Positions 46,918 through 56,080 of a DNA stretch of 64,000 nt are shown here, piece by piece. The notes below the pieces were generated by a model. It worked only from the letters and a program-made list of their open reading frames with translations, searched no databases and was not told the DNA's origin. Source of the DNA: Pseudomonas frederiksbergensis (lineage in GTDB: Bacteria > Pseudomonadota > Gammaproteobacteria > Pseudomonadales > Pseudomonadaceae). The stretch spans positions 248,001 through 312,000 of the forward strand of contig NZ_CP017887.1 in assembly GCF_001874645.1 (NCBI RefSeq), read 5' to 3'. How positions within the stretch are numbered: position 1 is the first letter of the stretch; each line of letters begins with the position of its first letter. The position numbers were made by a program, and so were the translations under genes.

Positions 46918-49900
46918 TTAAAAATATGGAGAAATCAAATCACGTGACGAGGAGTAAACATTCTTTATGTTCGCCCCATAAAAAAAACCTGCCCCTCTAA
47001 ACGCCCTAAGCACCGGATTAACTTGATAGAAACTCGGATCCGCAGAGTACTTACACGCCCCATCTATCATCGCTGAGAGGGAGCAGCGATATTCAATGCC
47101 AAGAGTCGGGTCATATACATATTTCTCACGATCAAACTCGAGCTCAACAACACTGTGCACACGGCCATCATTTGCACTTACATCGTAAACTTTCCACACC
47201 GTATTTTTAGGTAACTTACTAACAAAAACTAAAGCATAGTTCCCACAGTGCGCATTTTCGGCAGAAGCAATAAGACGCTCAAGATCATCCAACGACTGCT
47301 TGGTGTTATGGGATGCAGAACTAACGCCGACTCCATAATGAAGATTCTTGCTGACGGCACGGGCAAGTCGCCGCGCGGCGGCATTGCCACCGGTTCCTTC
47401 CACGGAGTAAATCGGGGTAAACGATCTAAGAAGAAGCCTGCCCTGGCCTTTGCCTTCCAACAATCGAACCCTATAAAATGGATACCTGCTCTGGGGCTTG
47501 ACGGCGATGTCTGAAAAGAAAAAATTCGAAATACTATATGGATCCCCGACATTAAACTTACCGACAGAAACCTCTCTACTAAATGTCGGACTGGCAGAAC
47601 CAAAAACCTGAACAAGCGTGCCAACCTCGTCAGCCGAATACCAACCCAAATTGAGACCCACAAGTGAACTATCAGAAGAACTAGAAAAACAGACCGAAGA
47701 GGTTTCTAAGCTTTGCGCCGATAGATAGTCATTTAGAGAGTTAGTTTCAAGCGCTTCTGTGCCATACCCTAGATAGTTACCTCCCATAGGACAGTGTACA
47801 AAAGCGAACAGGTGAGACGGTACCATGGCGGATTTCGCAGCAGCACTAAGAATTGGTTTCACCTGGCGTAAAATCAAGCGATTTTGCACCCCGCCGTTTA
47901 GCACTTTTATATAAAATTTGGAAAAGTCACTTTTATTATCAAATGTAAACTGCGAAGTCGCATAACCACCAACCACAACAACCTTAATTCCGGAGTACTT
48001 TTTTAAAAGCTCCCAATGACTGCCCTCACCGCCATCTCTTCCATATATCTCAAGAGACTTCGGCGCCGTTTCTACATCATTCCAAATCACGTCAAGACCA
48101 ATTACAGATGCATCCCCTTTAACCGACACACAAAGGGACGAGCTTGGCAAGTCAACTGCCGAAAGGTAATCGTTCAAGGTATCTGTTTTTAGAATTTCCA
48201 CCCCATATCCCTGATAGTAGGTGGCGCCTTCACACCCCTGATAATCCACGTTAACTTTTTGCGAGGCCATCGGTGAGATGCCACTTATCATGCCGACCAG
48301 CGAGTACTCATCAAGCGAAATGTAAGGTAAGTTAGAAGTTTCTCTAAAATAAGAATAAGCAGCTTTTTTGAGTGCGGAACGATCACAAGTAGACTCAGAG
48401 CATTGGTCATACGCAAGTTTGAACTCTCGACCTGCAGCAGTTGCAAAAGCCGCATCGAGACGGGTCAAAAATTGATCATAGTCCAGCCCGAGGTCCGAAA
48501 AAGCGAGCACCGAATACAAGGCGGTTTTCTCGACCCAACCAATATCATCTAGGCGTCCATAATATTTAGCACCAGCGTCCTTTATATCTGCTGATAGCCT
48601 CTCAAAATTTACACTTTTACCGATTCCTGAAACTAGCGATTCACCAACCTTCCAAGAGTCGAGATCTATCAGTCTCGGGATCAAGACATCGGGATAACCA
48701 TCTTTATGAACCACCCCGAGCAATGTCTGAGAACTGGAGGAAAAAATAATATCAACATCACTCTCGGTATACCCCTGAAGAAAATATATATAAGCCCCTG
48801 TATTAAAGAGGCTTCCACTATCAGGGATATTGAGAACAGGTCCAGATTTTTTCGGACTGAGGTTACCAAAGCCTAATCGATATGCCTCACCTCTTAACTT
48901 GACACTAAATTCTGACATATCGACATAACCCTTCCATTCCTGGCCAAACACGGGGATAGACTTGGTCTCGCCAGCTTCTGGCTTTGACCACCGCTCTTCG
49001 GAGAACGAAAGCCTTTCGCTTACATCCATGTCGTCAGAGTTCAGGAAAAGAATTTCACCTCGCATAGATGAAAGAACCATTAACTCCCCGTCTACTGGAA
49101 CCGCCGCGTAGGGATAGTTGAATAAATTTTCCGAGGGGCCGTTACCTCCAGTGTAACGGATTACGTCTAACGTCGAGGAATTTAAAACACTCACGAACCC
49201 CGACTGAGGGTCGGCCACTACCAACTCGTCTTTATTAAGTGAAAATATAGAAGTCGGCCAAATGTACTGAGACTCCATTGGATTCCAACCCAGAGAGCCT
49301 TTAGAGTTAATGATTTTCCCTGTCTTGATGTCGATCTCATAAACCTTTCGCTCCGTTAGTCCTGTCGCAAAGACCTTTCCGCCACTAACAGTAACTCCGT
49401 GCGCCTGCGCTATTGCCGCGCTCCACTTTTCCTCTTTTGAATCAAGATCAAAAGCGACTATGGTTCCCGCATCATAGTTTGCGGAGATAAGCAGATTAGC
49501 GGACTGATCAACCACCACATTCTCAGGCCCTCGAGTATCCACCGACGAGTACTCGCCCTCAATTAAATACTTGCATCCAGCAGCATCCAACGAACCTACC
49601 AATATATTGTTTGCTTTGTAATTTGCAACATAAAGCTTCCCATTACCTCCGACAAAAACGCCCGTCGGATTATATGTAATACTCTCCAGAAAGTGCTGTT
49701 GATCCTCCGACAACCTCGCTTCTTCTACATCACCAAAAACGCTCTCTGCAGAAACCTTGCAGAGCGAGCCAGCATCACGATCTAAAACAAGCAAACTGAC
49801 GTAGTTAGCGATCACAAATTTGTTATCGGCTAGCGGAGCAACTGAAACGTAATTATTTTTCGAGTTCAAACCTTGATCATTTGACACTGCCAACAACTTC

Positions 49901-50010
49901 ACTGCCGAGCCAGCTTGCAAAGGCACATATCCGTGTTTCTCTTCCGAGCACCCGGATAAATACCCGACGCACAGCGCAACTACAAAAAAAATACGCCAAC
50001 TAGTAGTCAT
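46918..50010 (-). CDS. Large lipoprotein: beta-propeller, two beta-rich repeats, transglutaminase-like C-terminus
   Basis: The product is 1030 residues from the ATG at 50010, with lipoprotein signal MTTSWRIFFVVALCVGYLSG then Cys21; GAGAG precedes it. Residues about 40-360 have propeller-like blades (YNPTGVFVGGNGKLYVANYK). Two related modules follow, one with GYGVEILKTDTLNDYLSA and one with GYGTEALETNSLNDYLSA, of galactose-binding type. The C-terminus has Cys922 (HCGNYALVF), His952 (RVHSVVELEF) and Asp967 (YVYDPTLG), the transglutaminase-like triad. The gene is AT-richer than its neighbours. I know no such combination. It lies between asnB and a GT4 in the O-antigen cluster. Confidence 0.75.
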   Translation of the reverse strand: MTTSWRIFFVVALCVGYLSGCSEEKHGYVPLQAGSAVKLLAVSNDQGLNSKNNYVSVAPLADNKFVIANYVSLLVLDRDAGSLCKVSAESVFGDVEEARLSEDQQHFLESITYNPTGVFVGGNGKLYVANYKANNILVGSLDAAGCKYLIEGEYSSVDTRGPENVVVDQSANLLISANYDAGTIVAFDLDSKEEKWSAAIAQAHGVTVSGGKVFATGLTERKVYEIDIKTGKIINSKGSLGWNPMESQYIWPTSIFSLNKDELVVADPQSGFVSVLNSSTLDVIRYTGGNGPSENLFNYPYAAVPVDGELMVLSSMRGEILFLNSDDMDVSERLSFSEERWSKPEAGETKSIPVFGQEWKGYVDMSEFSVKLRGEAYRLGFGNLSPKKSGPVLNIPDSGSLFNTGAYIYFLQGYTESDVDIIFSSSSQTLLGVVHKDGYPDVLIPRLIDLDSWKVGESLVSGIGKSVNFERLSADIKDAGAKYYGRLDDIGWVEKTALYSVLAFSDLGLDYDQFLTRLDAAFATAAGREFKLAYDQCSESTCDRSALKKAAYSYFRETSNLPYISLDEYSLVGMISGISPMASQKVNVDYQGCEGATYYQGYGVEILKTDTLNDYLSAVDLPSSSLCVSVKGDASVIGLDVIWNDVETAPKSLEIYGRDGGEGSHWELLKKYSGIKVVVVGGYATSQFTFDNKSDFSKFYIKVLNGGVQNRLILRQVKPILSAAAKSAMVPSHLFAFVHCPMGGNYLGYGTEALETNSLNDYLSAQSLETSSVCFSSSSDSSLVGLNLGWYSADEVGTLVQVFGSASPTFSREVSVGKFNVGDPYSISNFFFSDIAVKPQSRYPFYRVRLLEGKGQGRLLLRSFTPIYSVEGTGGNAAARRLARAVSKNLHYGVGVSSASHNTKQSLDDLERLIASAENAHCGNYALVFVSKLPKNTVWKVYDVSANDGRVHSVVELEFDREKYVYDPTLGIEYRCSLSAMIDGACKYSADPSFYQVNPVLRAFRGAGFFYGANIKNVYSSSRDLISPYF

Positions 50011-50091
50011 AGCACTCTCATTCAACTCAGATTTCACTCAAGGCAAGCGCACTTTCGCGCAAAGCGCTCGTATTTTTCAGGGTGGGGTCAA

Positions 50092-51423
50092 TCAAACGCG
50101 TTGTAATTTTTCTAGCAATTTCTGCATCGCATCCCAAAAAATGACGTCTTGTGCCGACCAAGCAAACTCGCTTCTGCGCTGCTCAATCGTCCCGCGCCAA
50201 TTCGGGAAATCGCCGACAGCGAAGGCCATGTCGATGGCGCGGGCTATCTGCTTGGCGTTGGCCATGGTGGCGGAGTGGCCGAAGCCATTGGCGCGCACGA
50301 ATCGGTTCAGTTCAGGCGAGTCATTGGCCAAAATCGGCAAGCCGGCCTGAATAAATTCGAACAGTTTGTTCGGGGTGCAATAGTAGGAGTTCAGGTCTAC
50401 GTGCGGGTACGGAATGATGCCGATGTCCGCCGAGGCGCTGTGTTGCAGTAGTTCGCTCTGCGGCACGGCGGGCAGGAAGTGAATACGTTTACCCAGCAAT
50501 TTCAGGTGACTGGCTTTGGCTTTGAGTAGGTCGCCAAACGCACCAAAGCCCATCATCACCAGATCGACATCGTTGGTTTTTACGTGGGCCATAGCCTGGA
50601 TCAGGGTTTCCAGGTTGCGGTGCGGCGCGAAGCCACCCTGGAACAGCAAGATACGCCGCTCGGCCGGCAGGCTCAGCTTCTCACGCAGCAGGTCGTAACG
50701 CGCCGCTGGGTCGAAATCGGGCAACGGGTCGATGGCGTTTAGCAGGGTCACCGGCTTGGCAATCTGATAACGACGGGCCATTTCATCGCCGATGGATTCG
50801 TTGACGGCGAACACCAGGTCGGCCTTCTTGATGTGCTCGGCTTCGGCTTTGGAGCAGATACGCCGCTGCACGGCGGAGAAGGATTTCTGCTCCGGGTAGA
50901 GTTCGTGTGCGTCGTACACCAACGGCACGCCCCAGGCGGCAGCCAGTTCGGCGCCGGCTTCGAGGGCTGGTAAGTCATGCACCTGCACCAAGTCGCTGGG
51001 GAATTCCTGGCCATGGCGGACGAACGCATGGCGGAAGGGCAGCGGGTCGTGCATCTCGCGGTTGCGGTAGCGCATCAGCAGGAGCGCTTTGTAGAGCGCC
51101 CAGTTGAGGCGGCTGGCGTAGTTGAACAGGCGCTGAAACATGCCCTGGCCGTTGGGGTAGCGATTAGCGCCCCAGTTCAGCACGTCGTTGAAGCTGTATT
51201 GCCGCTTCATATAGCCGGTGTAGGTGAGGTTTTCCGGAATGATGAAGTTCAGGCCGATACGGGAGAGCGCAATACCTTCCGGTGTTTGCTCATGATGTGT
51301 ATCGCCGTCGTGCGATAACGCCAACAACCGCACGGCATGCCCACGGGTAATCAAGGAAACGGCCTGCGCCACAACCCGACGATCTAGGTTCTGATCGTGG
51401 CACAGCATTAAAACGTGAGCCAT
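50092..51423 (-). CDS. GT4 family glycosyltransferase
   Basis: The 443-residue GT-B enzyme starts MAHVLMLCHDQNLDRRVVAQ with AGGAG upstream. It has VYDAHELYPEQKSFSAVQRR, RILLFQGGFAPHRNLETLIQ and the C-terminal YCTPNKLFEFIQAGLPILAN with the E-x7-E acid pair. It is close to the GT4 at 43744 in motif and layout. It follows the coiled-coil frame by 14 bases. It would add a sugar to the O unit. Confidence 0.9.
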   Translation of the reverse strand: MAHVLMLCHDQNLDRRVVAQAVSLITRGHAVRLLALSHDGDTHHEQTPEGIALSRIGLNFIIPENLTYTGYMKRQYSFNDVLNWGANRYPNGQGMFQRLFNYASRLNWALYKALLLMRYRNREMHDPLPFRHAFVRHGQEFPSDLVQVHDLPALEAGAELAAAWGVPLVYDAHELYPEQKSFSAVQRRICSKAEAEHIKKADLVFAVNESIGDEMARRYQIAKPVTLLNAIDPLPDFDPAARYDLLREKLSLPAERRILLFQGGFAPHRNLETLIQAMAHVKTNDVDLVMMGFGAFGDLLKAKASHLKLLGKRIHFLPAVPQSELLQHSASADIGIIPYPHVDLNSYYCTPNKLFEFIQAGLPILANDSPELNRFVRANGFGHSATMANAKQIARAIDMAFAVGDFPNWRGTIEQRRSEFAWSAQDVIFWDAMQKLLEKLQRV

Positions 51424-51437
51424 TTTGCTCCTCTCCC

Positions 51438-52652
51438 TTACTTCTTGTTAACCAGACAAGCCAGTGTGTTCACTGCGATGCCCACCCGGTTTTCCATGTG
51501 TTGATCGAGTTGCGCCAACCGGACCTGGTTGGCGTGCAATTGGTCCTTGAGGTGTTGGTTGGTTGCCTCTAGCTCGGAAAGGCGCCCTAGCGCCTCTTGT
51601 ATCTGGGCTTGCGCTTCTGACGAGCGCTGATGGAAGTACTGGTCTTGCTGTTGCTGCATTTCGATATGGTTTTGCACTTGCCGGGTGAGCGCGTCGCGCT
51701 CCGCATCCAGATTTTGCAGTTGTACGATCAAGTGGTCGGTAGCGGCGGCGCGTTGGCTGAAGACGTCGCGTTCGGCGTTAAGATTTTGCACCAGCACCGC
51801 GAGACGATCAGCATCAAGAGCACGCTGAAGGAGCGCATCGCGCTCGGCACCGAGATTCTGTACCTGCACTGCCAATCGATCGACTTCTTGAGCGCGATGG
51901 AGCAAGGCATCACGCTCGGCAGTGAGGCTCTGCAATTGCACCTGCAGACGATCTGCCTCTACTGCACACTGCAACAGGGCGTCCCGTTCAGCACCGAGGT
52001 TCTGCATCTCGACAGCCTGGCGGTTGGCGTCTGCGACCATCACCGACAAGCCGTCGCGCTCAGCGGTCAGGTTCTGAATCAGCACCCGCAACTGGTTCCG
52101 CTCGGCGGCCTGCGCTTCGCTGTGCACGAGCGCCGAGTCGCCTTGCAATGCGCTGTCGAAGCAGGCCTGCAGGCCTTCGAGCACCTGAGCAGGTGTGGGT
52201 ACGACAGCGGTCATGCTGGGGCTTAGGGTCGCTGGGTCGAACCACAGCGCCTGGGTAACTTGCACGTACAGCGGCTGCGGGGTATCGCTCACTTGCAGGT
52301 AGCGGCAGGCGTTTTCGTCACTGGCAACCCAGAGTACATCGGGCGCATGGCCGAGTTGCACGCTGGCGAATGGCTCGGCGTTGCCGCAGGAGGCGAGCAC
52401 GCCGTAGTAGCCCGCCACCGGTGCGCGGGGCAGTTGATGCGTGCTGTGGGCCTGGCCGTCTTCCAGTACGCAGCCATCGAACAGGCTGCCGATGCTGTCT
52501 TCGAGCATCAGTTGCAGCGCGCCGTGACTACCAGATTGACGGCTTACCCGCAGCGTCGGCGCGGCATCGAACAGCGGAAACTGCAGGCGCCAACGGCCGT
52601 CGGCACTGGCTACCCGTTGGGCAACCTGACAAAACGCGCGCAAATCAGCGAT
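51438..52652 (-). CDS. Coiled-coil part of a split methyltransferase-coiled-coil protein (WbdD-like ruler layout)
   Basis: After a G8 tract this frame opens with IADLRAFCQVAQRVASADGR, a beta-rich domain of about 150 residues, followed by a long coiled coil. The coil contains 24-residue repeats starting QNL-x-AERDALLQRA (positions 51645-52076) and ends in LKDQLHANQVRLAQLDQHME. There is no start codon at the junction; an upstream ATG in this frame lies inside the methyltransferase gene. With one C fewer (minus strand) it fuses to the preceding methyltransferase into a 693-residue protein. Confidence 0.75.
   Translation of the reverse strand: MADLRAFCQVAQRVASADGRWRLQFPLFDAAPTLRVSRQSGSHGALQLMLEDSIGSLFDGCVLEDGQAHSTHQLPRAPVAGYYGVLASCGNAEPFASVQLGHAPDVLWVASDENACRYLQVSDTPQPLYVQVTQALWFDPATLSPSMTAVVPTPAQVLEGLQACFDSALQGDSALVHSEAQAAERNQLRVLIQNLTAERDGLSVMVADANRQAVEMQNLGAERDALLQCAVEADRLQVQLQSLTAERDALLHRAQEVDRLAVQVQNLGAERDALLQRALDADRLAVLVQNLNAERDVFSQRAAATDHLIVQLQNLDAERDALTRQVQNHIEMQQQQDQYFHQRSSEAQAQIQEALGRLSELEATNQHLKDQLHANQVRLAQLDQHMENRVGIAVNTLACLVNKK
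51645..52076 (-). repeat. Tandem 72-bp repeat encoding a 24-residue coiled-coil unit
   Basis: Six consecutive units of 72 bases begin at 52076, 52004, 51932, 51860, 51788 and 51716 (minus strand). Each encodes a 24-residue unit whose first eight residues follow Q-N/S-L-x-A-E-R-D; the last unit diverges after RQVQ. Being a multiple of three, copy changes would lengthen or shorten the coil without loss of frame. Units differ by several residues, so they are not recent identical copies. Confidence 0.8.
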
Positions 52653-53520
52653 GGGGGGGGTAGTTGAAATCGACTCTGGACGCGGGCAGCGATCTCGCCT
52701 CGGCCAAGCGCGGCGGCGGCAGCGTGAGCTCCGCGTTATCACGTTGGAAAATCACCAGAATTTCACTGTGGCTGCGGCAATAGCGTTGCTTGGCCAGGGC
52801 CGGGTACAGCTGTTTGGCCAAGGCCTGGGCCAGCAGCGACTGCAGCGGTTGCTCGGGCGCTGCGGCATGCCCGCCGCTGCCGCAGTGTGGGCAAATAGCC
52901 AGATCCCAGCCCGACCACTCGCCCAGGGCATTGCGGCGCAAATGGGTTTCCGGCGGCAGCATGGCGCTCCATGGTTCGCCCGACAGTACCGTCGCGCGCA
53001 CGTGCCAGCCGGCTGGTGCACGGCGGTGCAGGTCAGCGATGTCGTAGCGACGCTGGTGCCAGTTGACATGGTAGGTCTCGCCACAGTCGGCGCAACGAGC
53101 GGTGGCATCCAGCAACTCTTCGCGAAACGGCACTGCCACCAGCACCGCTTCGCCGGCGACGCGAAACAGCTCACTCCAGGCGACAGCCTCTACGGCGTCG
53201 GGCATATGTTCCAGAGTGTCGGTGCTCATCACCAGGTCGAACGCCGCACGGGGAAACGGCAGTGCCTGGGCATCGCCCAATACGCTGTGAAATGGCAGGC
53301 GTGAAAGCGCTTCGGCGCTGCTGTCAAGGCCGACTATTTTCGGTGCGCCGGGGGCGGCCAGGCGACTGGTCAATTTGCCGTCGCCGCAGCCAACGTCCAG
53401 CACCGAGTCGATACCGGCGGGCCAGAAGTCTCGAATGGCTTGCGCCAGATTGCGCTGGCCGGTCTGCAGGGCTTGGTCCCAGACTTGGGCTTCGCCGTAT
53501 AGGCGTGTGTCTTGACTCAC
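52645..53520 (-). CDS. SAM-dependent methyltransferase part of a split methyltransferase-coiled-coil protein
   Basis: The frame starts at the GTG at 53520, overlapping the wzt stop (GTGA). It codes 291 residues with SAM motif SVLDVGCGDGKLTSRL at 39-54, LGDAQALPFPRAAFDLVMST around 85-104, and two Cys pairs (CADCGETYH and CPHCGSGG), probably a zinc ribbon. It ends RVDFNYPPHR just after the G8 tract. With one base fewer the reading goes VDFNYPPIADLRAFC into the coiled-coil frame. In ABC-dependent O-antigen systems such enzymes cap the chain. Confidence 0.8.
   Translation of the reverse strand: MSQDTRLYGEAQVWDQALQTGQRNLAQAIRDFWPAGIDSVLDVGCGDGKLTSRLAAPGAPKIVGLDSSAEALSRLPFHSVLGDAQALPFPRAAFDLVMSTDTLEHMPDAVEAVAWSELFRVAGEAVLVAVPFREELLDATARCADCGETYHVNWHQRRYDIADLHRRAPAGWHVRATVLSGEPWSAMLPPETHLRRNALGEWSGWDLAICPHCGSGGHAAAPEQPLQSLLAQALAKQLYPALAKQRYCRSHSEILVIFQRDNAELTLPPPRLAEARSLPASRVDFNYPPHR
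52653..52660 (+). repeat. G8 tract at the methyltransferase-coiled-coil frame junction
   Basis: Eight G (C8 on the coding strand) follow AT. One base fewer joins the methyltransferase frame to the coiled-coil frame. It is the second G8 tract in this window with this property. Confidence 0.8.
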
Positions 53521-55292
53521 GACAGCAACTCCCAATGCACGGGTTGATTGACCACGCCGATCTGTACATGAATGCCAGAGGGCGGCAGTACTTTCAGGGC
53601 GTGGCAACGGTCATGCAGATCGTAAGAGGACGGTTCCACCGCCGAGGCCAGGTTCAACTCGCGGAACAGGGCCACCGATACCAAGTAGTCCCCTGGCCCC
53701 AGCAACAAGGGCGCGAAGTCGACGCGTACCCCACCTTTGCCTTCCAGTTGCGCGAAACGCTGGCCGCTCAGGCTGGCGATTACTTGCATCACGCAGGTGC
53801 CGTCCGGGCGGTAGATGGCTACTACGGGAATCGGATCGAGCACCGCCTGGCTGGCATCGAAGGCGATCACGGCAAAAGCTGGCTCGCCGGTAATCAAAGT
53901 GTGGCGGCGGGCGCCTACTGCGTCGAAGAAACCAAAACCGGTGATCCGTACTTCGCCGCTGCCGTAGCGGTCGTCACTGCTCAGTTCCTGCAGGTCGGCG
54001 AGCAGTTCGTCGCGCAGGTTGCGGCCCAAGCTGAACTCGGTTTGCAGAGCCACGCGCAGGTTGGTCCAGACCTCGTCGTTGCCGGCCACTATTTCCGCCA
54101 GCGGGCAATACACGCCCTGCTCGGGATCGTATTGTTCGAGCAGCACCGGATGGCTTTCGCTTTGGCGCACGTACAGTTGCACCCAAGCACCGTCCGGCAC
54201 GACGTCGGGCCAAGCCAATTGCAATGGGGCGTGCTGGTAACGCCCACCGAAGTCGCCGAACGCCCAGCAAGCGGCGTTCGGCGGCAAGGCGGCGCGCTGC
54301 CAGTTCATAAACTGAGGGTCGACGATCAAGTGGGAGCCGCACGCCTGTGCACCGGCCATATCGATGCTGCCCAACTGCCCGCTGGCGTCGCCATAGTTGA
54401 CGGCAGCCACCAGCAACGGTTGCGTCGGTACTGCGCCGTCTCGGCCTACCAACCGCAGCAGGCTGGTTTGCCCGCCAGCGGCGGTCAGCGCCGACACCTG
54501 CCCACGGGTGAGCGACATGCTTTTGGCGCTCACGCGGCGCTCTTCTTCGTCGCGGATGCTGGCCAGGTAGGCCTTGCTCACTGGTAGTAACAGACCGTCC
54601 TGACGAATGCGTCCACCTTCCAGCCAGATGCCGCGGTCACAGAGCATTTGCACCGAACTAATGTCGTGGGAGACAAACACAATGGTGGCGCCCTGGCTGG
54701 TCAGCGCTTTCATGCGCTGGATGCACTTACCGAGAAAGTAAGCATCCCCGGCGCCGAGAATCTCGTCGATGATCAGCACTTCGGGGGTAATAGTGGTGGC
54801 CACGGCAAAGGCCAGACGGGCGTACATACCCGCCGAGTACTCCTTCACCGGGCGCAGCAGAAAGCTGTCCAGTTCGGTGAAGTCGGCGATTTCTTCGATG
54901 CATGCATCGACTCGCGAGGGCTCAATGCCCTGGTAAGCGAGCGCCGAGCGGATGTTTTCCAACCCGCTGAAGTCCGGGTGAAAGCCGGTTCCTAGGGTCA
55001 TCAACGCTTGCACCTGGCCGTTGACGCGGATCTGCCCGGCGTCGGCGCGCATCTGCCCAGCGATTAATCGCAGCAGCGTGCTTTTTCCGGCGCCGTTGCG
55101 GCCGATCAGGGCTACTTTTTCGCCACGGGCGATGTTCAGGTTAATATCGGCCAGCGCCTGAAACAGGTCGTAGCGGCGCTTGGACACCGGCCAGCCCAAG
55201 GCATCCAACGCGCGCCAGCCGGGATGCTGAAAGCGGCGGAACGTCTTGCTGACATCAGCAAGGGAAATCGCGCAGTCGGAAATGGTTGGCAT
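53517..55292 (-). CDS. wzt: Wzt, ABC transporter ATPase for O-antigen export with C-terminal binding domain
   Basis: The 591-residue product has the Walker A loop GRNGAGKSTLLRLIAGQ near residue 70, the signature EYSAGMYARLAFAVA and Walker B VLIIDEILGAGDAYF. The C-terminal 330 residues include a beta-rich Wzt_C-type domain that in other species recognises the capped polysaccharide end; it is longer than in E. coli O9a Wzt. It overlaps wzm by one base (TGATG) and is followed by the methyltransferase, which would make the cap it reads. Confidence 0.92.
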   Translation of the reverse strand: MPTISDCAISLADVSKTFRRFQHPGWRALDALGWPVSKRRYDLFQALADINLNIARGEKVALIGRNGAGKSTLLRLIAGQMRADAGQIRVNGQVQALMTLGTGFHPDFSGLENIRSALAYQGIEPSRVDACIEEIADFTELDSFLLRPVKEYSAGMYARLAFAVATTITPEVLIIDEILGAGDAYFLGKCIQRMKALTSQGATIVFVSHDISSVQMLCDRGIWLEGGRIRQDGLLLPVSKAYLASIRDEEERRVSAKSMSLTRGQVSALTAAGGQTSLLRLVGRDGAVPTQPLLVAAVNYGDASGQLGSIDMAGAQACGSHLIVDPQFMNWQRAALPPNAACWAFGDFGGRYQHAPLQLAWPDVVPDGAWVQLYVRQSESHPVLLEQYDPEQGVYCPLAEIVAGNDEVWTNLRVALQTEFSLGRNLRDELLADLQELSSDDRYGSGEVRITGFGFFDAVGARRHTLITGEPAFAVIAFDASQAVLDPIPVVAIYRPDGTCVMQVIASLSGQRFAQLEGKGGVRVDFAPLLLGPGDYLVSVALFRELNLASAVEPSSYDLHDRCHALKVLPPSGIHVQIGVVNQPVHWELLS

Positions 55293-56080
55293 CAGGCGTG
55301 GTCAGCAAACAAGGGTTTGAGGCGCAGGATAAGTGCCCCGCCAAGGGTGAACAACACGCAGGCAAACAAGGCAAACAGACCGAGCTGTTCCAGCGGTACT
55401 TCACCTCGCATCAGACAGGCACGATACAACTCCATCAGCCAGGCCAACGGGTTTAACAACAGCAAAGCCTTGAGACCTTCTGGCACCATGTTGGCGGTAT
55501 AACCGATGGGCGAAACCATCATCAGAAACAGCACCAGAATCGGGATGGCTTGCTGCAGGTCGCGGAAAAAAACCGTGAGTGTCGCAGTAATCCAGACCAG
55601 CCCCAGCACCATCATGATTTGCAGCAGGTAGATTACCGGCACCAGCAAGTGGGTCCAGTGCGAGCCGTGGTAATGCAGTACGGCGCCCCACAGCAAGAGC
55701 ATCCCCATGCCCATGGTGGTGTGGCCGATTAGCACTTCACGGGCCACCACCAACTCGATAGGAAACAGGGTGTTCATCAGCAGGTCGCGGCTGGCAACGA
55801 CGCTGGTGGTGCCGGTGCCAAACGCCTCGGCAAACGCCAGAAACGGCACCAGGCCACTGAACACCACCAAGATGTAATCCATGGTGCCCAGGCCCGGGAT
55901 ACGCACTTGCAGAATCTGCACGAACACCAGGCTGTACATGCTCAGAAATAGCAGTGGATACAGCAGTAGCCACAGCACGCCCAAGGCATTGCCGCTGGTA
56001 CGTTTCTTCAAGCCTTGCAACACGGTGGCGTAAAGAATACGTCGATGTCTGAGCAAGCTGGCCAGGGCACCCATGTTCAA
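55292..56080 (-). CDS. wzm: Wzm, ABC-2 type O-antigen export permease
   Basis: The 262-residue product has six membrane segments and an N-terminal RHRRILYATVLQGLKKRTSG amphipathic stretch, then LLLYPLLFLSMYSLVFVQIL and a C-terminal FALFACVLFTLGGALILRLK. This is the ABC-2 polysaccharide permease pattern. Its start overlaps the wbpI stop by four bases, and its stop overlaps wzt, so it is coupled to both. Confidence 0.92.
   Translation of the reverse strand: MNMGALASLLRHRRILYATVLQGLKKRTSGNALGVLWLLLYPLLFLSMYSLVFVQILQVRIPGLGTMDYILVVFSGLVPFLAFAEAFGTGTTSVVASRDLLMNTLFPIELVVAREVLIGHTTMGMGMLLLWGAVLHYHGSHWTHLLVPVIYLLQIMMVLGLVWITATLTVFFRDLQQAIPILVLFLMMVSPIGYTANMVPEGLKALLLLNPLAWLMELYRACLMRGEVPLEQLGLFALFACVLFTLGGALILRLKPLFADHA

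Noticed and set aside
51645..52076. CRISPR or mobile repeat array
   Set aside because: The units are contiguous, coding and in frame within a coiled coil.
53262..54587. Open frame of 441 codons opposite wzt
   Set aside because: Antisense to the 3' end of wzt and the methyltransferase start; no motif.
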